A DNA stretch of 64,000 nucleotides from Imtechella halotolerans (GTDB taxonomy: Bacteria > Bacteroidota > Bacteroidia > Flavobacteriales > Flavobacteriaceae), in contig NZ_CP117969.2 of the NCBI RefSeq assembly GCF_028743515.2, positions 2,141,501-2,205,500 on the forward strand, given 5' to 3'. Below, piece by piece: positions 43,919 through 53,416 of this stretch; the first letter of the stretch is position 1; each line of letters begins with the position of its first letter. The notes under the pieces were generated by a model. The model ran no database searches. It had not been told where the DNA came from and was given only the letters and a program-made list of their open reading frames with translations. The translations under genes were made by a program, and so were the position numbers.

Positions 43919-44998
43919 TTACAACTTTTTTGCTCCGCTTCCAACTTGATCGCAAATATACTGCCCGTTTTGGCAAAACGCAATTAATTCATTCTTAATA
44001 AATTCCAAAACAGAAGTTTTTTCGTGTTCTGGATACAAAACATGCACATTTGCTCCTGCATCCAAGGTGAAACAAACCTTACTATTGCATTTTATGCGAT
44101 ACTCCCAAATACGATTAATTATTTCTAAAGTATTAGGCTTCATCAAAATGAAATAAGGATAACTAGTCATCATCATAGCATGAAGCGTTAGTGCTTCACT
44201 CTCCACTATAGCTATAAATTCATCCAAATTACCTACTTTAAAAATCTGTTTTAATTTATCCAAATTTTGGTGGGCTTGTTCAAACCTTTTATCAGCAAAG
44301 GGGTGACTGTACATCAAATCATGTCCTGCAGTACTACTCACCTGTTTTTCACCCTTATCTACCAATAAAATTGTGTCTTGATAGGTTTTAAAAACTGAAT
44401 GTAATTCATAAGGATGTTGAATACCTATTAGGTCAGAACTCCCCACGAAAGAATCATTACTCCCCCAAACAACCACTGGACCTTGTATACTTCTACAAGC
44501 GCTTCCAGACCCTAACCTTGCTAAAAAAGAAGCTTTTTGAAAAAAGAAATCTTCAGAAATTTCAGGATTTAATTCCTTTTCCAAACTCATTAAACATAAC
44601 GCCATAGCTCCCATTCCACTAGCCGATGAAGCAATACCACTACTATGAGGAAAGGAATTAGCAGAATGTATTACGAATTTATAATCCTTTAAAAAGGGCA
44701 TATACGGAAAGATCCTTTCAAAAAATTGTTCAATTTTAGGTAAAAAAGAAGGTTTTAGGCTATTTTCAAAAAAAAATTGAATATCAAATGTTTCTGAATA
44801 AGAATCACGTTTTAAATACTCTAGCCGAGTAATTGTAGAACACGTATCTAATGTAAAACTTATAGAAGGGTTGGCGGGAATTTGGTTTTCCTTCTTTCCC
44901 CAATATTTCACCAATGCAATATTACTTGGGGTTTTCCAAGTTACTTCTCCACGTTCTTTTGTAGCCTGTGCTATCGATTGAAAATAAGATTCATTCAT
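43919..44998 (-). CDS. mvaD: Diphosphomevalonate decarboxylase
   Basis: A 359-residue GHMP-superfamily enzyme turning mevalonate diphosphate into isopentenyl diphosphate. Signatures are 'TPSNIALVKYWGKK' near the N-terminus, the ATP loop 'HSSGIASSASGMGAMAL', the catalytic region 'GSGSACRSIQGPVVVWG' and 'FTLDAGANVHVLY'. The ATG at 44998 is preferred over a TTG three codons upstream; a good promoter lies about 20 bp further. It is the first gene of the mvaD-mevalonate kinase-UbiA unit. Confidence 0.93.
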   Translation of the reverse strand: MNESYFQSIAQATKERGEVTWKTPSNIALVKYWGKKENQIPANPSISFTLDTCSTITRLEYLKRDSYSETFDIQFFFENSLKPSFLPKIEQFFERIFPYMPFLKDYKFVIHSANSFPHSSGIASSASGMGAMALCLMSLEKELNPEISEDFFFQKASFLARLGSGSACRSIQGPVVVWGSNDSFVGSSDLIGIQHPYELHSVFKTYQDTILLVDKGEKQVSSTAGHDLMYSHPFADKRFEQAHQNLDKLKQIFKVGNLDEFIAIVESEALTLHAMMMTSYPYFILMKPNTLEIINRIWEYRIKCNSKVCFTLDAGANVHVLYPEHEKTSVLEFIKNELIAFCQNGQYICDQVGSGAKKL

Positions 44999-45017
44999 AG
45001 GATGCAAGTGATTTTGG

Positions 45018-45050
45018 CAAAGATAGGGCGATTCTATTAACTACCCGCAA
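45018..45050 (-). promoter_or_regulatory. Promoter of the mvaD operon
   Basis: On the minus strand TTG (45050-45048) is followed after 22 bp by TATCTTTG (45025-45018). This fits the Bacteroidota pattern TTG-N17-23-TAnnTTTG, placed 20 bp before the mvaD ATG. Confidence 0.6.
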
Positions 45051-45115
45051 GATTTTAAAGATGGCAGAAAGCAAACTATATTTTTTGTTAATTTAGTCAA
45101 GTCAAAATATGCCGT

Positions 45116-45592
45116 ATGAAGCGATCTCGTATTACCCGTATAATCATTTCTATACTAATATGCCTCTTAGTTGGTATGCTTTCTGGTTTTGTAACTAGAA
45201 GTAGTGTGACCGAATGGTATCCAACCCTTGAAAAGCCATTTTTCACACCACCAAATTGGCTGTTTGCACCTGTATGGACCTTTTTATACATCTCTATGGG
45301 AATTGCTGCTGGAATTGTATGGGCGCGTGGATTTTACCATAAATGGGTACAAACTGCAATGTACCATTTTGTTTTTCAGTTAATTTTTAACGCTTTTTGG
45401 CCTGTAGTCTTTTTTGGCTTCAAAAAGCCCTTTTTAGGATTACTAGTGATTCTAACTCTATTTATCCTTCTCATTTTCACCTATAAATGGTTTAAAATTG
45501 TCAGTAAACCTGCTGCCTACTTGCTTATACCTTATCTCATTTGGATTGGATATGCTACTGCCTTAAATTTTGAAATATGGAGACTCAATTAA
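45116..45592 (+). CDS. tspO: TspO/MBR family protein
   Basis: A 158-residue five-helix membrane protein of the tryptophan-rich sensory protein family. Signatures are 'WYPTLEKPFFTPPNWLFAPVWTFLYISMGIAAG' (residues about 35-67, split) and 'FQLIFNAFWPVVFFG'. TspO binds porphyrins and is linked to stress and tetrapyrrole control. It is divergent from the mvaD operon 117 bp away. Family firm, role in this organism unknown. Confidence 0.93.
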   Translation: MKRSRITRIIISILICLLVGMLSGFVTRSSVTEWYPTLEKPFFTPPNWLFAPVWTFLYISMGIAAGIVWARGFYHKWVQTAMYHFVFQLIFNAFWPVVFFGFKKPFLGLLVILTLFILLIFTYKWFKIVSKPAAYLLIPYLIWIGYATALNFEIWRLN

Positions 45593-45600
45593 TTTCAACA

Positions 45601-46332
45601 TTATTTCTTAATTTGTTTTTTGTAGCTATCCTTTAGTTGCATAAGTTTATTTAATAACAGAAAATGATTATCCTTATTTAATAATGACTTATCCAATTTT
45701 GTTGAAGCGCAATAATCGATAAACAAGTAGTGTTCTGTAGCAACAATCCCTAATTGATATTCTAGAAATTTTTGATTAAAAAAAGAATCCTCTTGAAACA
45801 ACACCTCCAATTCTTCTGAAGTCATATATTCCAGTTTAGATTTGGATTTCTTTTTTCTAAATAGAAGCTGTAACAGAGGTAGTATTTGAATCCCAGGACG
45901 AACCATGTAATTAAGAGGATTATTTTTCCTGTCTTCAATTAGCTGATCTTGAAGATAATTATTGTATTGATTTTCATCAAAATCTTTAAACACGTGATTC
46001 CCTTCTACCACAACCTCGTCTAAGGAAATCATCCTTTTTACTAATACAACTACAATTCCATTTCTAAGATCTTCTTCAATAACAACTATTTTTTTTTCTT
46101 CATAGATTGGTGAAAGGAAAAGTAAAGTGTCATTTAATGAAATCCCTATCCTAAAAGTCCCTGCATCATTTGAAATGGTAGATTTCTTTGTTGTTTCATT
46201 AAAAACTTGAATTCCACTAATAGGTTGGTTATCGGAATAAATGGTACCTGAAATTTTTTGTGAATACGAGAGCTTTATAACTGCTACTAAGAAAAATATT
46301 AACACACTCCATTTACTCATAGTGCCACACAT
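45601..46332 (-). CDS. CarboxypepD_reg-like domain surface protein
   Basis: A 243-residue exported protein. The signal peptide covers about residues 1-24 ('VLIFFLVAVIKLSYSQ'). A beta-sandwich of the carboxypeptidase-regulatory-like type follows ('ISGTIYSDNQPISGIQVFNETTKKSTISNDAGTFRI', about residues 27-62, and 'ISLDEVVVEG'), as seen at the start of SusC proteins but without a barrel here. The last 130 residues are charged and unassigned. Met5 is an alternative start. It faces tspO tail to tail with an 8-bp gap. Function unknown. Confidence 0.75.
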   Translation of the reverse strand: MCGTMSKWSVLIFFLVAVIKLSYSQKISGTIYSDNQPISGIQVFNETTKKSTISNDAGTFRIGISLNDTLLFLSPIYEEKKIVVIEEDLRNGIVVVLVKRMISLDEVVVEGNHVFKDFDENQYNNYLQDQLIEDRKNNPLNYMVRPGIQILPLLQLLFRKKKSKSKLEYMTSEELEVLFQEDSFFNQKFLEYQLGIVATEHYLFIDYCASTKLDKSLLNKDNHFLLLNKLMQLKDSYKKQIKK

Positions 46333-46441
46333 AATTTTTCCCTAGAAAAGGTCAATTTCCTTAAGAAAATTATCAGATTGATTTCACTAAAAGTAATTAA
46401 AATAAAAATTCTTATTTTTCTTTTAGAAAATATTTAACATC

Positions 46442-47686
46442 CTACTTGGTGGTAATATCCTTTGCAGCAAGATAACCTCCTGTCCACGCATTCTGAAAAT
46501 TAAATCCCCCTGTAATAGCATCTATATTTAGCACTTCACCAATAAGATATAACGTAGGATCCATTTTACTCTTAAAAGTTTTAAAGTCAATTTCCTTTAA
46601 ATCTACTCCTCCAGCGGTAACAAATTCTTCTTTAAAAGTACTTTTCCCATGTACTAAGAATACGCCCTGAGTAAGCTCTTCAGAGAGTTTTTCAAGTTGT
46701 TTTTTACTTAGGTCGGCCCATCTTAATTCTTGAGAAATTCCTGAGGCAGGAAGTAACTGTTCCCATAATCGTTTAGGAAACGAAAAAGGCCGAGTAGTAA
46801 ATACTTTTTTCTTCGAATAAGTTTCTTTAGCATCTTTCAACATTTCTATTGCTTCAGAAAGATTTGTTGTACCCATCCAGTTCACTACGATCGAAAACTG
46901 ATAATTGCATTTATGAAGTGTTCGTGCACCCCAGGCCGAAAGTTTTAGAATAGCTGGACCACTCATTCCCCAATGCGTTATCAACAACGGGCCTTCACTT
47001 TTTAATTGATTCGCTTTTTGTGATTCTGAACCCATTCGTTTATTTTTTAACACACTGACAACTGCTTGGGTACTAACTCCAGCCAACCCTTCAATTCGCT
47101 TATCCCTAATATTAAATGTAAAAAGTGATGGAACAGGATCAATAATTGAATGCCCTAGTTCTTTTAAAAGCTCCCATATCTTAGGGTTACTGCCGGTAGC
47201 AACTATAAGTTGTTTTGTCCTAAAGGCTCCTTTACTTGTTTGGATCTCCCAAGATGATGAATATTTTCCAATCTTATGAACTGAATTTCCTTTAAAAATT
47301 GAAATATTGTACTTCTTTGCCTCTGAAAGGAAACAATCAATAATTGTTTGCGAACTATCACTAACAGGAAAAACTCTTCCATCTTCCTCAATTTTCAGCG
47401 CTACACCTTTCTGTTCAAACCATTCCATTACATCCCCACTCATGAAAGAATGAAAAGGTCCTCTTAATTCCTTTTCACCTCTTGGATAGTTTTTAGCCAA
47501 GGAATTTGGCACAAACTCAGCATGTGTTACATTACATCTACCACCACCAGATACCTTTACCTTTGTAAGTACTTCACTTCCTCGCTCTAAAATCGCAATA
47601 TGCCATTCTGGACGTTGAGAAGCAATATTAATTGCTGAGAAAAATCCGGCAGCACCGCCACCTATAACTAATACATCATACACCAT
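46442..47686 (-). CDS. HI0933-type FAD-dependent oxidoreductase
   Basis: A 414-residue flavoprotein of the HI0933/BaiN-like family. The FAD-binding 'VIGGGAAGFFSAIN' is at the N-terminus, 'KVKVSGGGRCNVTH' (about residues 42-55) is a family signature, and the C-terminal 'GGVDLKEIDFKTFKSK' and 'AITGGFNFQNAWTGGYLAA' close the FAD site. Related proteins act as flavin-dependent reductases; the substrate here is not known. It is flanked by the GDPD lipoprotein on the same strand (43 bp), probably a loose unit. Confidence 0.9.
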   Translation of the reverse strand: MVYDVLVIGGGAAGFFSAINIASQRPEWHIAILERGSEVLTKVKVSGGGRCNVTHAEFVPNSLAKNYPRGEKELRGPFHSFMSGDVMEWFEQKGVALKIEEDGRVFPVSDSSQTIIDCFLSEAKKYNISIFKGNSVHKIGKYSSSWEIQTSKGAFRTKQLIVATGSNPKIWELLKELGHSIIDPVPSLFTFNIRDKRIEGLAGVSTQAVVSVLKNKRMGSESQKANQLKSEGPLLITHWGMSGPAILKLSAWGARTLHKCNYQFSIVVNWMGTTNLSEAIEMLKDAKETYSKKKVFTTRPFSFPKRLWEQLLPASGISQELRWADLSKKQLEKLSEELTQGVFLVHGKSTFKEEFVTAGGVDLKEIDFKTFKSKMDPTLYLIGEVLNIDAITGGFNFQNAWTGGYLAAKDITTK

Positions 47687-47729
47687 GATGCAAAGTAAGG
47701 CATTTTGAGAAGATTCTTGGTTACTTTAT

Positions 47730-48485
47730 TTAAGGATGAACACGCTCTGGAAAATCACTAATAATCCCATCAACCCCCCATTCTTTGAGTTGCTTAATTG
47801 CCTCAGGATCATTAACTGTCCATGTATAAATCTTCAAACCTTGCTCTTGTATTTTTAATACATTTTCCTTGGTCAGTGTTGAATATTTAGGATTTATAGC
47901 CTTAGCATGAATTTTTTTCGCAAAATCAATAGCATTGATTGGATTTTCTCCAATTAAAACTGCAATAGGAACTTCCTTGTTAAGAGACTCAAATACCTCC
48001 AATTCATGCCATTTAAAACTAGAAATAATAAAATCCTCTGTTTTCCAGCCCTTTGCAATATATGATTTCACTATACGATCAACTTCTTTGGCGGTACCAA
48101 CTCCTTTTAATTCAATATTAACCTTAACCTTTCCATCTATCAAATCCAATACTGCTTCTAAAGTAGGAATTGAATGTCCGTCCTGAACAATTACTTTTTG
48201 AAGGCTTTTATAATCATACATTTCAATAGATCCCGTAGCATCTGTAAGTCTATCCAATTTATCATCATGAAAAACTACAATTTCTCCACTTTGAATTTTA
48301 AACACATCAATTTCGATCATATCAACATCCAATTCAAGCGCTTTTTCTATTGAAGCAATTGTGTTTTCTGCTACATGCCCCATTGCACCACGATGCCCTA
48401 TCACCAATGGATTATTTTCATTCTCACATCCTTGAAAAACTACTAAAATGCATACCATACCAACAACGCTAAAAAACTGTTTCAT
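47730..48485 (-). CDS. Glycerophosphodiester phosphodiesterase lipoprotein
   Basis: A 251-residue lipoprotein with signal 'VVFQGC' (Cys20). The GDPD fold is clear: 'VIGHRGAMGHVAENT' (catalytic His-Arg and Glu-Asn), 'DMIEIDVF' (metal Glu and Asp), 'VVFHDDKLDRLT' (catalytic His) and 'WTVNDPEAIKQLKEWGVDGIISDFP' at the C-terminus. It releases glycerol-3-phosphate from glycerophosphodiesters at the membrane surface. It has its own strong promoter. Confidence 0.94.
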   Translation of the reverse strand: MKQFFSVVGMVCILVVFQGCENENNPLVIGHRGAMGHVAENTIASIEKALELDVDMIEIDVFKIQSGEIVVFHDDKLDRLTDATGSIEMYDYKSLQKVIVQDGHSIPTLEAVLDLIDGKVKVNIELKGVGTAKEVDRIVKSYIAKGWKTEDFIISSFKWHELEVFESLNKEVPIAVLIGENPINAIDFAKKIHAKAINPKYSTLTKENVLKIQEQGLKIYTWTVNDPEAIKQLKEWGVDGIISDFPERVHP

Positions 48486-48507
48486 AAATTGTGTTTTAGA
48501 TCAATTT

Positions 48508-48536
48508 CAAAAATACAATATTGCCCCAATAAACAA
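48508..48536 (-). promoter_or_regulatory. Promoter of the GDPD gene
   Basis: On the minus strand TTG (48536-48534), an 18-bp spacer and TATTTTTG (48515-48508) match the full Bacteroidota consensus, 23 bp before the ATG. Confidence 0.65.
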
Positions 48537-48615
48537 CTAACATGTCATATGATTTTATTGTTATCAATTATGAATAAAAAGTGTTTAAATGCCATTGTTT
48601 TGGTATCTTTCGGTT

Positions 48616-49464
48616 ATGGAACAATCTAAAGAACGTATTCCCATTATTGGAATGGAGGCCTTCAATTATACTGCTGCCAAGGCTGGGAATATGCTCTATC
48701 ACCATCTTGAAGGAAAACAGTTTATCAGAGATGTCCATAAACACGACTTTTTTATACTAATGCTTATTGAACAAAGTCAAGGAACTCATACTATTGATTT
48801 TATTGAACACATTGCTGGCAAAAAACAACTTCACCTTTTATTCCCTGGTCAGGTTCATAAATGGATGTTAGATTCATCCACCCAAGCATATCAATTGATG
48901 CTCGATCGCCCACTCTTCGAGGCATTTTCCACATCACTCGGAATGTCATTTCTATACTATCAGAACAATCCCGTGGTTAATCTATCTGATTCAACTTTTC
49001 AAAAAATAGCTCAAGAAATACATGCGATAAGCGATGAATTGTTAACAGAAACTTCGCATAATGAAATTAATTTACTAAGATTACATATCATTGCTTTGCT
49101 TCTAAAAAAGGAAGCTGAAAATCAATCGATAGAAATAGACCTCTATAAAAACAAACCAGTTTTATATAAATTTCGCAACTTAATAGATCACCATTACAAA
49201 AGCCAGAAGACCGTTAGATTCTACGCACAAGAACTAAATATTTCACCTAACTACCTAAATGTTCTGTGTAAAAAACATCTAAATGTTCCTGCTTCCTTCC
49301 TAATACATAACCGTGTAATTCTTGAATCCAAAAGATTAATTCAGGCCTCAGAACTCTCCATCAAAGAAATTGCTTTTGAACTGGGATATGAAGATCCAGC
49401 TTATTTTTCCAATTTTTTTAAATCCCATACAGGAAGTTCACCTAGGCAATTTTGGAAAAAGTAA
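48616..49464 (+). CDS. AraC-family transcriptional regulator
   Basis: A 282-residue regulator. An N-terminal cupin-like sensing part (about residues 20-110) contains 'HKHDFFILMLIEQSQGTH' and 'HLLFPGQVHKWML'. The C-terminal AraC DNA-binding domain has two HTHs: 'FYAQELNISPNYLNVLCKKHL' (split, about 200-225) and 'SIKEIAFELGYEDPAYFSNFFKSHTGSSPRQF' (about 250-281). An ATG at 48589 is also in frame; the later one is preferred because the extra nine residues look non-conserved. It precedes the amidohydrolase-ankyrin-MFS unit by 79 bp and is a candidate regulator of it. Confidence 0.88.
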   Translation: MEQSKERIPIIGMEAFNYTAAKAGNMLYHHLEGKQFIRDVHKHDFFILMLIEQSQGTHTIDFIEHIAGKKQLHLLFPGQVHKWMLDSSTQAYQLMLDRPLFEAFSTSLGMSFLYYQNNPVVNLSDSTFQKIAQEIHAISDELLTETSHNEINLLRLHIIALLLKKEAENQSIEIDLYKNKPVLYKFRNLIDHHYKSQKTVRFYAQELNISPNYLNVLCKKHLNVPASFLIHNRVILESKRLIQASELSIKEIAFELGYEDPAYFSNFFKSHTGSSPRQFWKK

Positions 49465-49519
49465 TAAAATTTACAAGTAATGGAATAAATCCCCCAGTGA
49501 GTATAACCTGAGTCAAAAT

Positions 49520-49527
49520 TACCTTTG
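49520..49527 (+). promoter_or_regulatory. Predicted -7 promoter element of the amidohydrolase unit
   Basis: TACCTTTG matches TAnnTTTG and lies 16 bp before the start codon of the amidohydrolase gene. Confidence 0.5.
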
Positions 49528-49543
49528 TTTAAAATTTTGTACT

Positions 49544-50893
49544 ATGAGTCAAACAGGTATCTCCAGAAAAGAATTTATCAAAAACTCAAGTTTTGCTGTA
49601 GCAGGACTTTTTGCAGCCCCTTCCATATTGAATGCAGGACAATTGCCTACTAACAACGAACCATTTCTTGAATATGAACCTACTTCTCTTGGAGAATCTT
49701 TTACAATTAAAAATGTTCGATTAGAAACTGGATTCCAGTACGACGGAGAAGAAATCATTGCCACCAACACAGAGTTATTTACCATTGTTATTGATAAAGG
49801 AAAAATTTTAGATATTCGAACTAACGATCCAAATACAAATGCTATAGATGCTAAAGGACTTTTGCTTCTACCGTCCTTTAAAGATATGCACATTCATTTA
49901 GACAAAACATTTTACGGTGGCTCTTGGAAAGCCAAATCCGCTCAAAATAGAACAGTGAAGGATATGATTGCTTTTGAACAAAAAATGTTACCTGAGCTGT
50001 TAAACACCTCCACCGAACGAGCAAAAAAACTTATAGAACTTCTTCAATCTAAAGGATCAAACTTCGCTAGAAGTCATGTAAACATTGAACCTACCTCTGG
50101 ATTGAAATCACTTGAGAACTTACAAAAAGCACTTGAAGATAAAAAAGATACATTTAATTCTCAGCTCGTAGCTTTTCCCCAACATGGTGTTTATTATACA
50201 GAAAGCGCTTCTATTATGAGAGATGCTGCTCAAGCAGGAATTGATTTTATTGGAGGGTTAGACCCTAATGCCGTTGATGGAAATATCAAACGTACCATTG
50301 ATTTTACCGTGGACCTTGCGTTAGAATACAAAAAAGGAATTGATATTCACCTACACGAAGGAGGCCAAGCAGGTATAGACACCATAGAACTTTTATGCAA
50401 ACACGTTAAAGAGAACCAATCATTACAGGGTAATACATACTTAAGTCATTGTTTTGTCTTGGCACAAATGGAAAAAAACCAACTGGAATCTTTATGTGAG
50501 AAGCTTGCTGAATCTCGTATTGGAATTGTTTCAACAATTCCTTTTGGTCGAACAATTATGCCTATTCCTACGCTATTTAAATATGGGATTGAAGTACTAA
50601 CAGGTAATGACAGCATTATTGACCATTGGAACACATTCGGTACTGGAAGTGTCCTACATAAAGCTAATTTAATGGCGCAACTTTATGGATACTACACAGA
50701 ACGGGGACTTTCTCGATCACTTGGCTTAGCTACTGGCAACATCCTTCCTCTTGACGATAAAGGCAATCGTACCTGGCCAAAGGTGAATGATAAAGCTGAT
50801 ATGGTTCTTGTTGATGCAAGTTGTTCTGCTGAAGCAGTTTCGAGAATAGCACCAGTTAGATCACTTATTCATAATGGAAATATTGTATTTTAA
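49544..50893 (+). CDS. Exported cytosine-deaminase-like amidohydrolase
   Basis: A 449-residue metal-dependent hydrolase. The N-terminus 'SRKEFIKNSSFAVAGLFAAP' resembles a twin-arginine signal, with Arg-Lys in place of Arg-Arg. Residues about 105-400 form the TIM-barrel amidohydrolase with metal site 'DMHIHLDKTF', then 'IDIHLHEGG', 'LSHCFVLAQ' and 'TGNDSIIDHW', close to CodA-type cytosine deaminases and their relatives. It would deaminate or hydrolyse a ring amide outside the cytoplasm. Exact substrate unknown. The ankyrin gene starts 9 bp downstream. Confidence 0.87.
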   Translation: MSQTGISRKEFIKNSSFAVAGLFAAPSILNAGQLPTNNEPFLEYEPTSLGESFTIKNVRLETGFQYDGEEIIATNTELFTIVIDKGKILDIRTNDPNTNAIDAKGLLLLPSFKDMHIHLDKTFYGGSWKAKSAQNRTVKDMIAFEQKMLPELLNTSTERAKKLIELLQSKGSNFARSHVNIEPTSGLKSLENLQKALEDKKDTFNSQLVAFPQHGVYYTESASIMRDAAQAGIDFIGGLDPNAVDGNIKRTIDFTVDLALEYKKGIDIHLHEGGQAGIDTIELLCKHVKENQSLQGNTYLSHCFVLAQMEKNQLESLCEKLAESRIGIVSTIPFGRTIMPIPTLFKYGIEVLTGNDSIIDHWNTFGTGSVLHKANLMAQLYGYYTERGLSRSLGLATGNILPLDDKGNRTWPKVNDKADMVLVDASCSAEAVSRIAPVRSLIHNGNIVF

Positions 50894-50902
50894 TTTCTCG
50901 TT

Positions 50903-51577
50903 ATGAAACACATTAGTTTAATTTTATCAGCAATTTCTCTGCTAATTTACAAAACTCATCCTAAAGATTATCAACAACTTAATGAAACTCAAATGCTTTT
51001 TAAAGCAGTTCAAAACAATAGACTTACTGAATTGGCTGATTTATTAAAAAAGGGAGCAAACGTTAATACAGTAAATCAACAACATAAATCTTTACTACTA
51101 GTGGCCACTGAAAAGCAGTTTGTTAACATGGCTAAATTACTAATTGAATATGGCGCTGATGTAAATCTCCAAGATAATCGTTTGGAAAGCCCCTTCCTAA
51201 CTGCCGCTGTCCTTGGAAATTCAGAATTAATAGCTCTATATCTAGAAAATGGTGCTCGTTTTGATGTTTTTAATCGTTATTATGGCACAGCACTTATCCC
51301 TGCATGCGAACGTGGTCATGTAGAAATTGTCAAAATGCTAACCCAAACTCCCTATTTCCCCATTGATCATATAAACAAATTAGGATGGACAGCCTTACTT
51401 GAAACAATTATTTTAGGCGATGGATCTCAAAAATATGTTACCATTGTCCAACAACTAATAGAGGCAGGTTGTGATATTCACATTACGGACAACAATGGTG
51501 TAACACCACTTCAGCATGCACAAAAAAATGGACACACTAAAATCATCAACCTCCTCAAAAATGCCCCTAGAAAATAG
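50903..51577 (+). CDS. Exported ankyrin-repeat protein
   Basis: A 224-residue protein with a short hydrophobic start (about residues 3-15) and five to six ankyrin repeats, e.g. 'NRLTELADLLKKGANVNTVNQ', split at residues 36-57, 'FVNMAKLLIEYGADVNLQDN' and 'GHTKIINLLKN' at the C-terminus. It probably acts as a binding partner; in bacteria such proteins often sit next to periplasmic enzymes. It lies 9 bp behind the amidohydrolase and 15 bp before the MFS gene, suggesting a three-gene operon. Confidence 0.88.
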   Translation: MKHISLILSAISLLIYKTHPKDYQQLNETQMLFKAVQNNRLTELADLLKKGANVNTVNQQHKSLLLVATEKQFVNMAKLLIEYGADVNLQDNRLESPFLTAAVLGNSELIALYLENGARFDVFNRYYGTALIPACERGHVEIVKMLTQTPYFPIDHINKLGWTALLETIILGDGSQKYVTIVQQLIEAGCDIHITDNNGVTPLQHAQKNGHTKIINLLKNAPRK

Positions 51578-51592
51578 AAAGATAAAAAATCA

Positions 51593-52837
51593 ATGCTAAG
51601 AGAAAATAACAGCCCAAATGCAATTCCGGAAGCTGAAAATTGCAATCAACTAAAGTCACAAAACAACACACCCCCCCTATCCCGCTCTCTACTTTGGTTG
51701 ATAACAATTGCTGCTGGTTGGACTGTAGCTAATAATTACTACAACCAACCACTATTAGGAATCATGGGTCAGTCACTAAATGTGGCTCAAGATCAAATTA
51801 GTCAAGTAGCTATGATAACCCAAATAGGGTTTGCTTTGGGCTTGTTATTTATAGTGCCTTTAGGGGATAAAATTCAACGTAAAAAACTAATAATTTTTGC
51901 CTTTTTTGGAATGGTTATTTCTTTACTAGCTATGGCCATAGCAAATAGTTTACCTTGGTTATTAGTTGCCAGTTTTCTTATAGGATTTACTTCGGTGGTC
52001 CCTCAATTATTGGTTCCTCTAGCTGCGGAGTTGGCAACACCACAAAGACAAAGTTCAGCTATTGGAATGGTCATGAGTGGTCTCCTTCTTGGAATTCTAC
52101 TTTCTAGAGTTGTAAGTGGAATTGTTGGCGATTTATGGGGTTGGCGAACAATGTATTACCTAGCTGCTTCATGGATGGTAATTCTTGCCATCATGCTTTT
52201 TTATTATTTACCTAACATTCCCCCTAATTTTAAAGGGAGTTACAGCTCTCTTATGAAATCGATCGTTAACCTTACAATTTCACAACCCGTTTTAAGGTTA
52301 GCAGCTTTTAGGGGAGCTATGGGATTTGCGGGTTTTAGTGCCTTCTGGACTGCGATTGTATTTCATTTAGAACAACCTCCATTTAACGCCGGTTCAACAA
52401 TCGCTGGAGCCTTTGGATTAGTAGGAGCGATAGGTGCATTAGCCGCTGCTACTGTAGGTAAGATATCACGAAAAATACATCCAAACCACATAATACTAGG
52501 AGCAATTGGAATTATGATTTTTAGTTGGATTACCCTTTACATTGGTGCTTACTATTATATAGGATTGATTCTAGGTGTCATTTTGTTAGATCTTGGACTT
52601 CAATCTATGCATATAATGAATCAATCCACTTTTTTTGCTCTTAATATAGGTGCAGGCAATCGTCTTAACACTGTTTATATGTTTAGCTATTTTGTAGGCG
52701 GGTCTACGGGCACCTTCTTGGCTTCAAAGGCCTGGAAATATGCGCAATGGGATGGGGTTGTTTTTGTTGGCTTTCTATTTACACTAATCGGTTTGATTGC
52801 ACACCTATACTACACCAAGCTAAAACAAAAATGTTAA
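51593..52837 (+). CDS. MFS transporter
   Basis: A 414-residue major facilitator with twelve predicted helices after a polar N-terminal tail of about 32 residues. The loop 2-3 motif is 'PLGDKIQRKKLIIF' and the helix 4-5 region 'VPLAAELATPQRQSSAIGMVMSGLLLGILLSRVVSG', residues about 142-178, is of the drug/metabolite exporter type. It is the third gene of the amidohydrolase unit and may move that enzyme's substrate or product. Substrate unknown. Confidence 0.88.
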   Translation: MLRENNSPNAIPEAENCNQLKSQNNTPPLSRSLLWLITIAAGWTVANNYYNQPLLGIMGQSLNVAQDQISQVAMITQIGFALGLLFIVPLGDKIQRKKLIIFAFFGMVISLLAMAIANSLPWLLVASFLIGFTSVVPQLLVPLAAELATPQRQSSAIGMVMSGLLLGILLSRVVSGIVGDLWGWRTMYYLAASWMVILAIMLFYYLPNIPPNFKGSYSSLMKSIVNLTISQPVLRLAAFRGAMGFAGFSAFWTAIVFHLEQPPFNAGSTIAGAFGLVGAIGALAAATVGKISRKIHPNHIILGAIGIMIFSWITLYIGAYYYIGLILGVILLDLGLQSMHIMNQSTFFALNIGAGNRLNTVYMFSYFVGGSTGTFLASKAWKYAQWDGVVFVGFLFTLIGLIAHLYYTKLKQKC

Positions 52838-52929
52838 TTATTTGGTTTATAAGTTATTACGTGCTTTTTGAATTTTAGCTTTCAAAACATGTACCTTAGA
52901 AAATAGTAACCTTTAAACCAACTCAAATT

Positions 52930-53340
52930 ATGTTTTCTAAAACCAACCTTTTGGCAACTATCACAGGTGGTATTGCTATGTTTTTACTTGGATATCTTAT
53001 ATGGGGAATGGCAATGGTAAGCTTTTTTGAAAGCCATTCGCTTAACAACATTATGAAAGACCCTCCTGCAATAGGATTAATTTTTATTGCCAATCTCATA
53101 CAAGCATTTGCGATGAGCACTCTTTATAATAAGTGGTCAAGTGGCACCTACTCTACCAAAAATGGTTTTGAATTTGGGGCATGGATTGGAATATTTATAG
53201 GTTTAGGTCTTGGACTACTTTGGTTCTCTACCTCTGAGCTTATGGATACAACAGGCACACTAGTAGAGGCTATAATTGATATTATTTTTTATGGAATTAT
53301 AGGTGGCATCATTGGACTCACATACAGCAAAGTACACTAA
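52930..53340 (+). CDS. Small four-helix membrane protein
   Basis: A 136-residue hydrophobic protein with helices at about residues 8-30, 47-66, 80-100 and 112-132. Glycine-rich helices ('GAWIGIFIGLGLGLLWF', 'GIIGGIIGLTYSK') resemble DUF1761-like or similar small membrane proteins, but no family was recognised with confidence. It has 92 bp of upstream DNA and a hairpin behind it, so it is probably transcribed alone. Confidence 0.7.
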   Translation: MFSKTNLLATITGGIAMFLLGYLIWGMAMVSFFESHSLNNIMKDPPAIGLIFIANLIQAFAMSTLYNKWSSGTYSTKNGFEFGAWIGIFIGLGLGLLWFSTSELMDTTGTLVEAIIDIIFYGIIGGIIGLTYSKVH

Positions 53341-53360
53341 TTTAAGCTTCGTGTAATAGT

Positions 53361-53396
53361 AATTGGGGGTTATGAACAATTTCACAACCCCCAATT
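53361..53396. terminator. Convergent hairpin terminator
   Basis: Perfect 11-bp stem AATTGGGGGTT / AACCCCCAATT with a 14-nt loop between the small membrane protein gene and the end of the minus-strand maltose operon. T-runs are short on both sides, but position and stability support termination in both directions. Confidence 0.65.
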
Positions 53397-53416
53397 TATG
53401 TATAAAGTATAATTTA

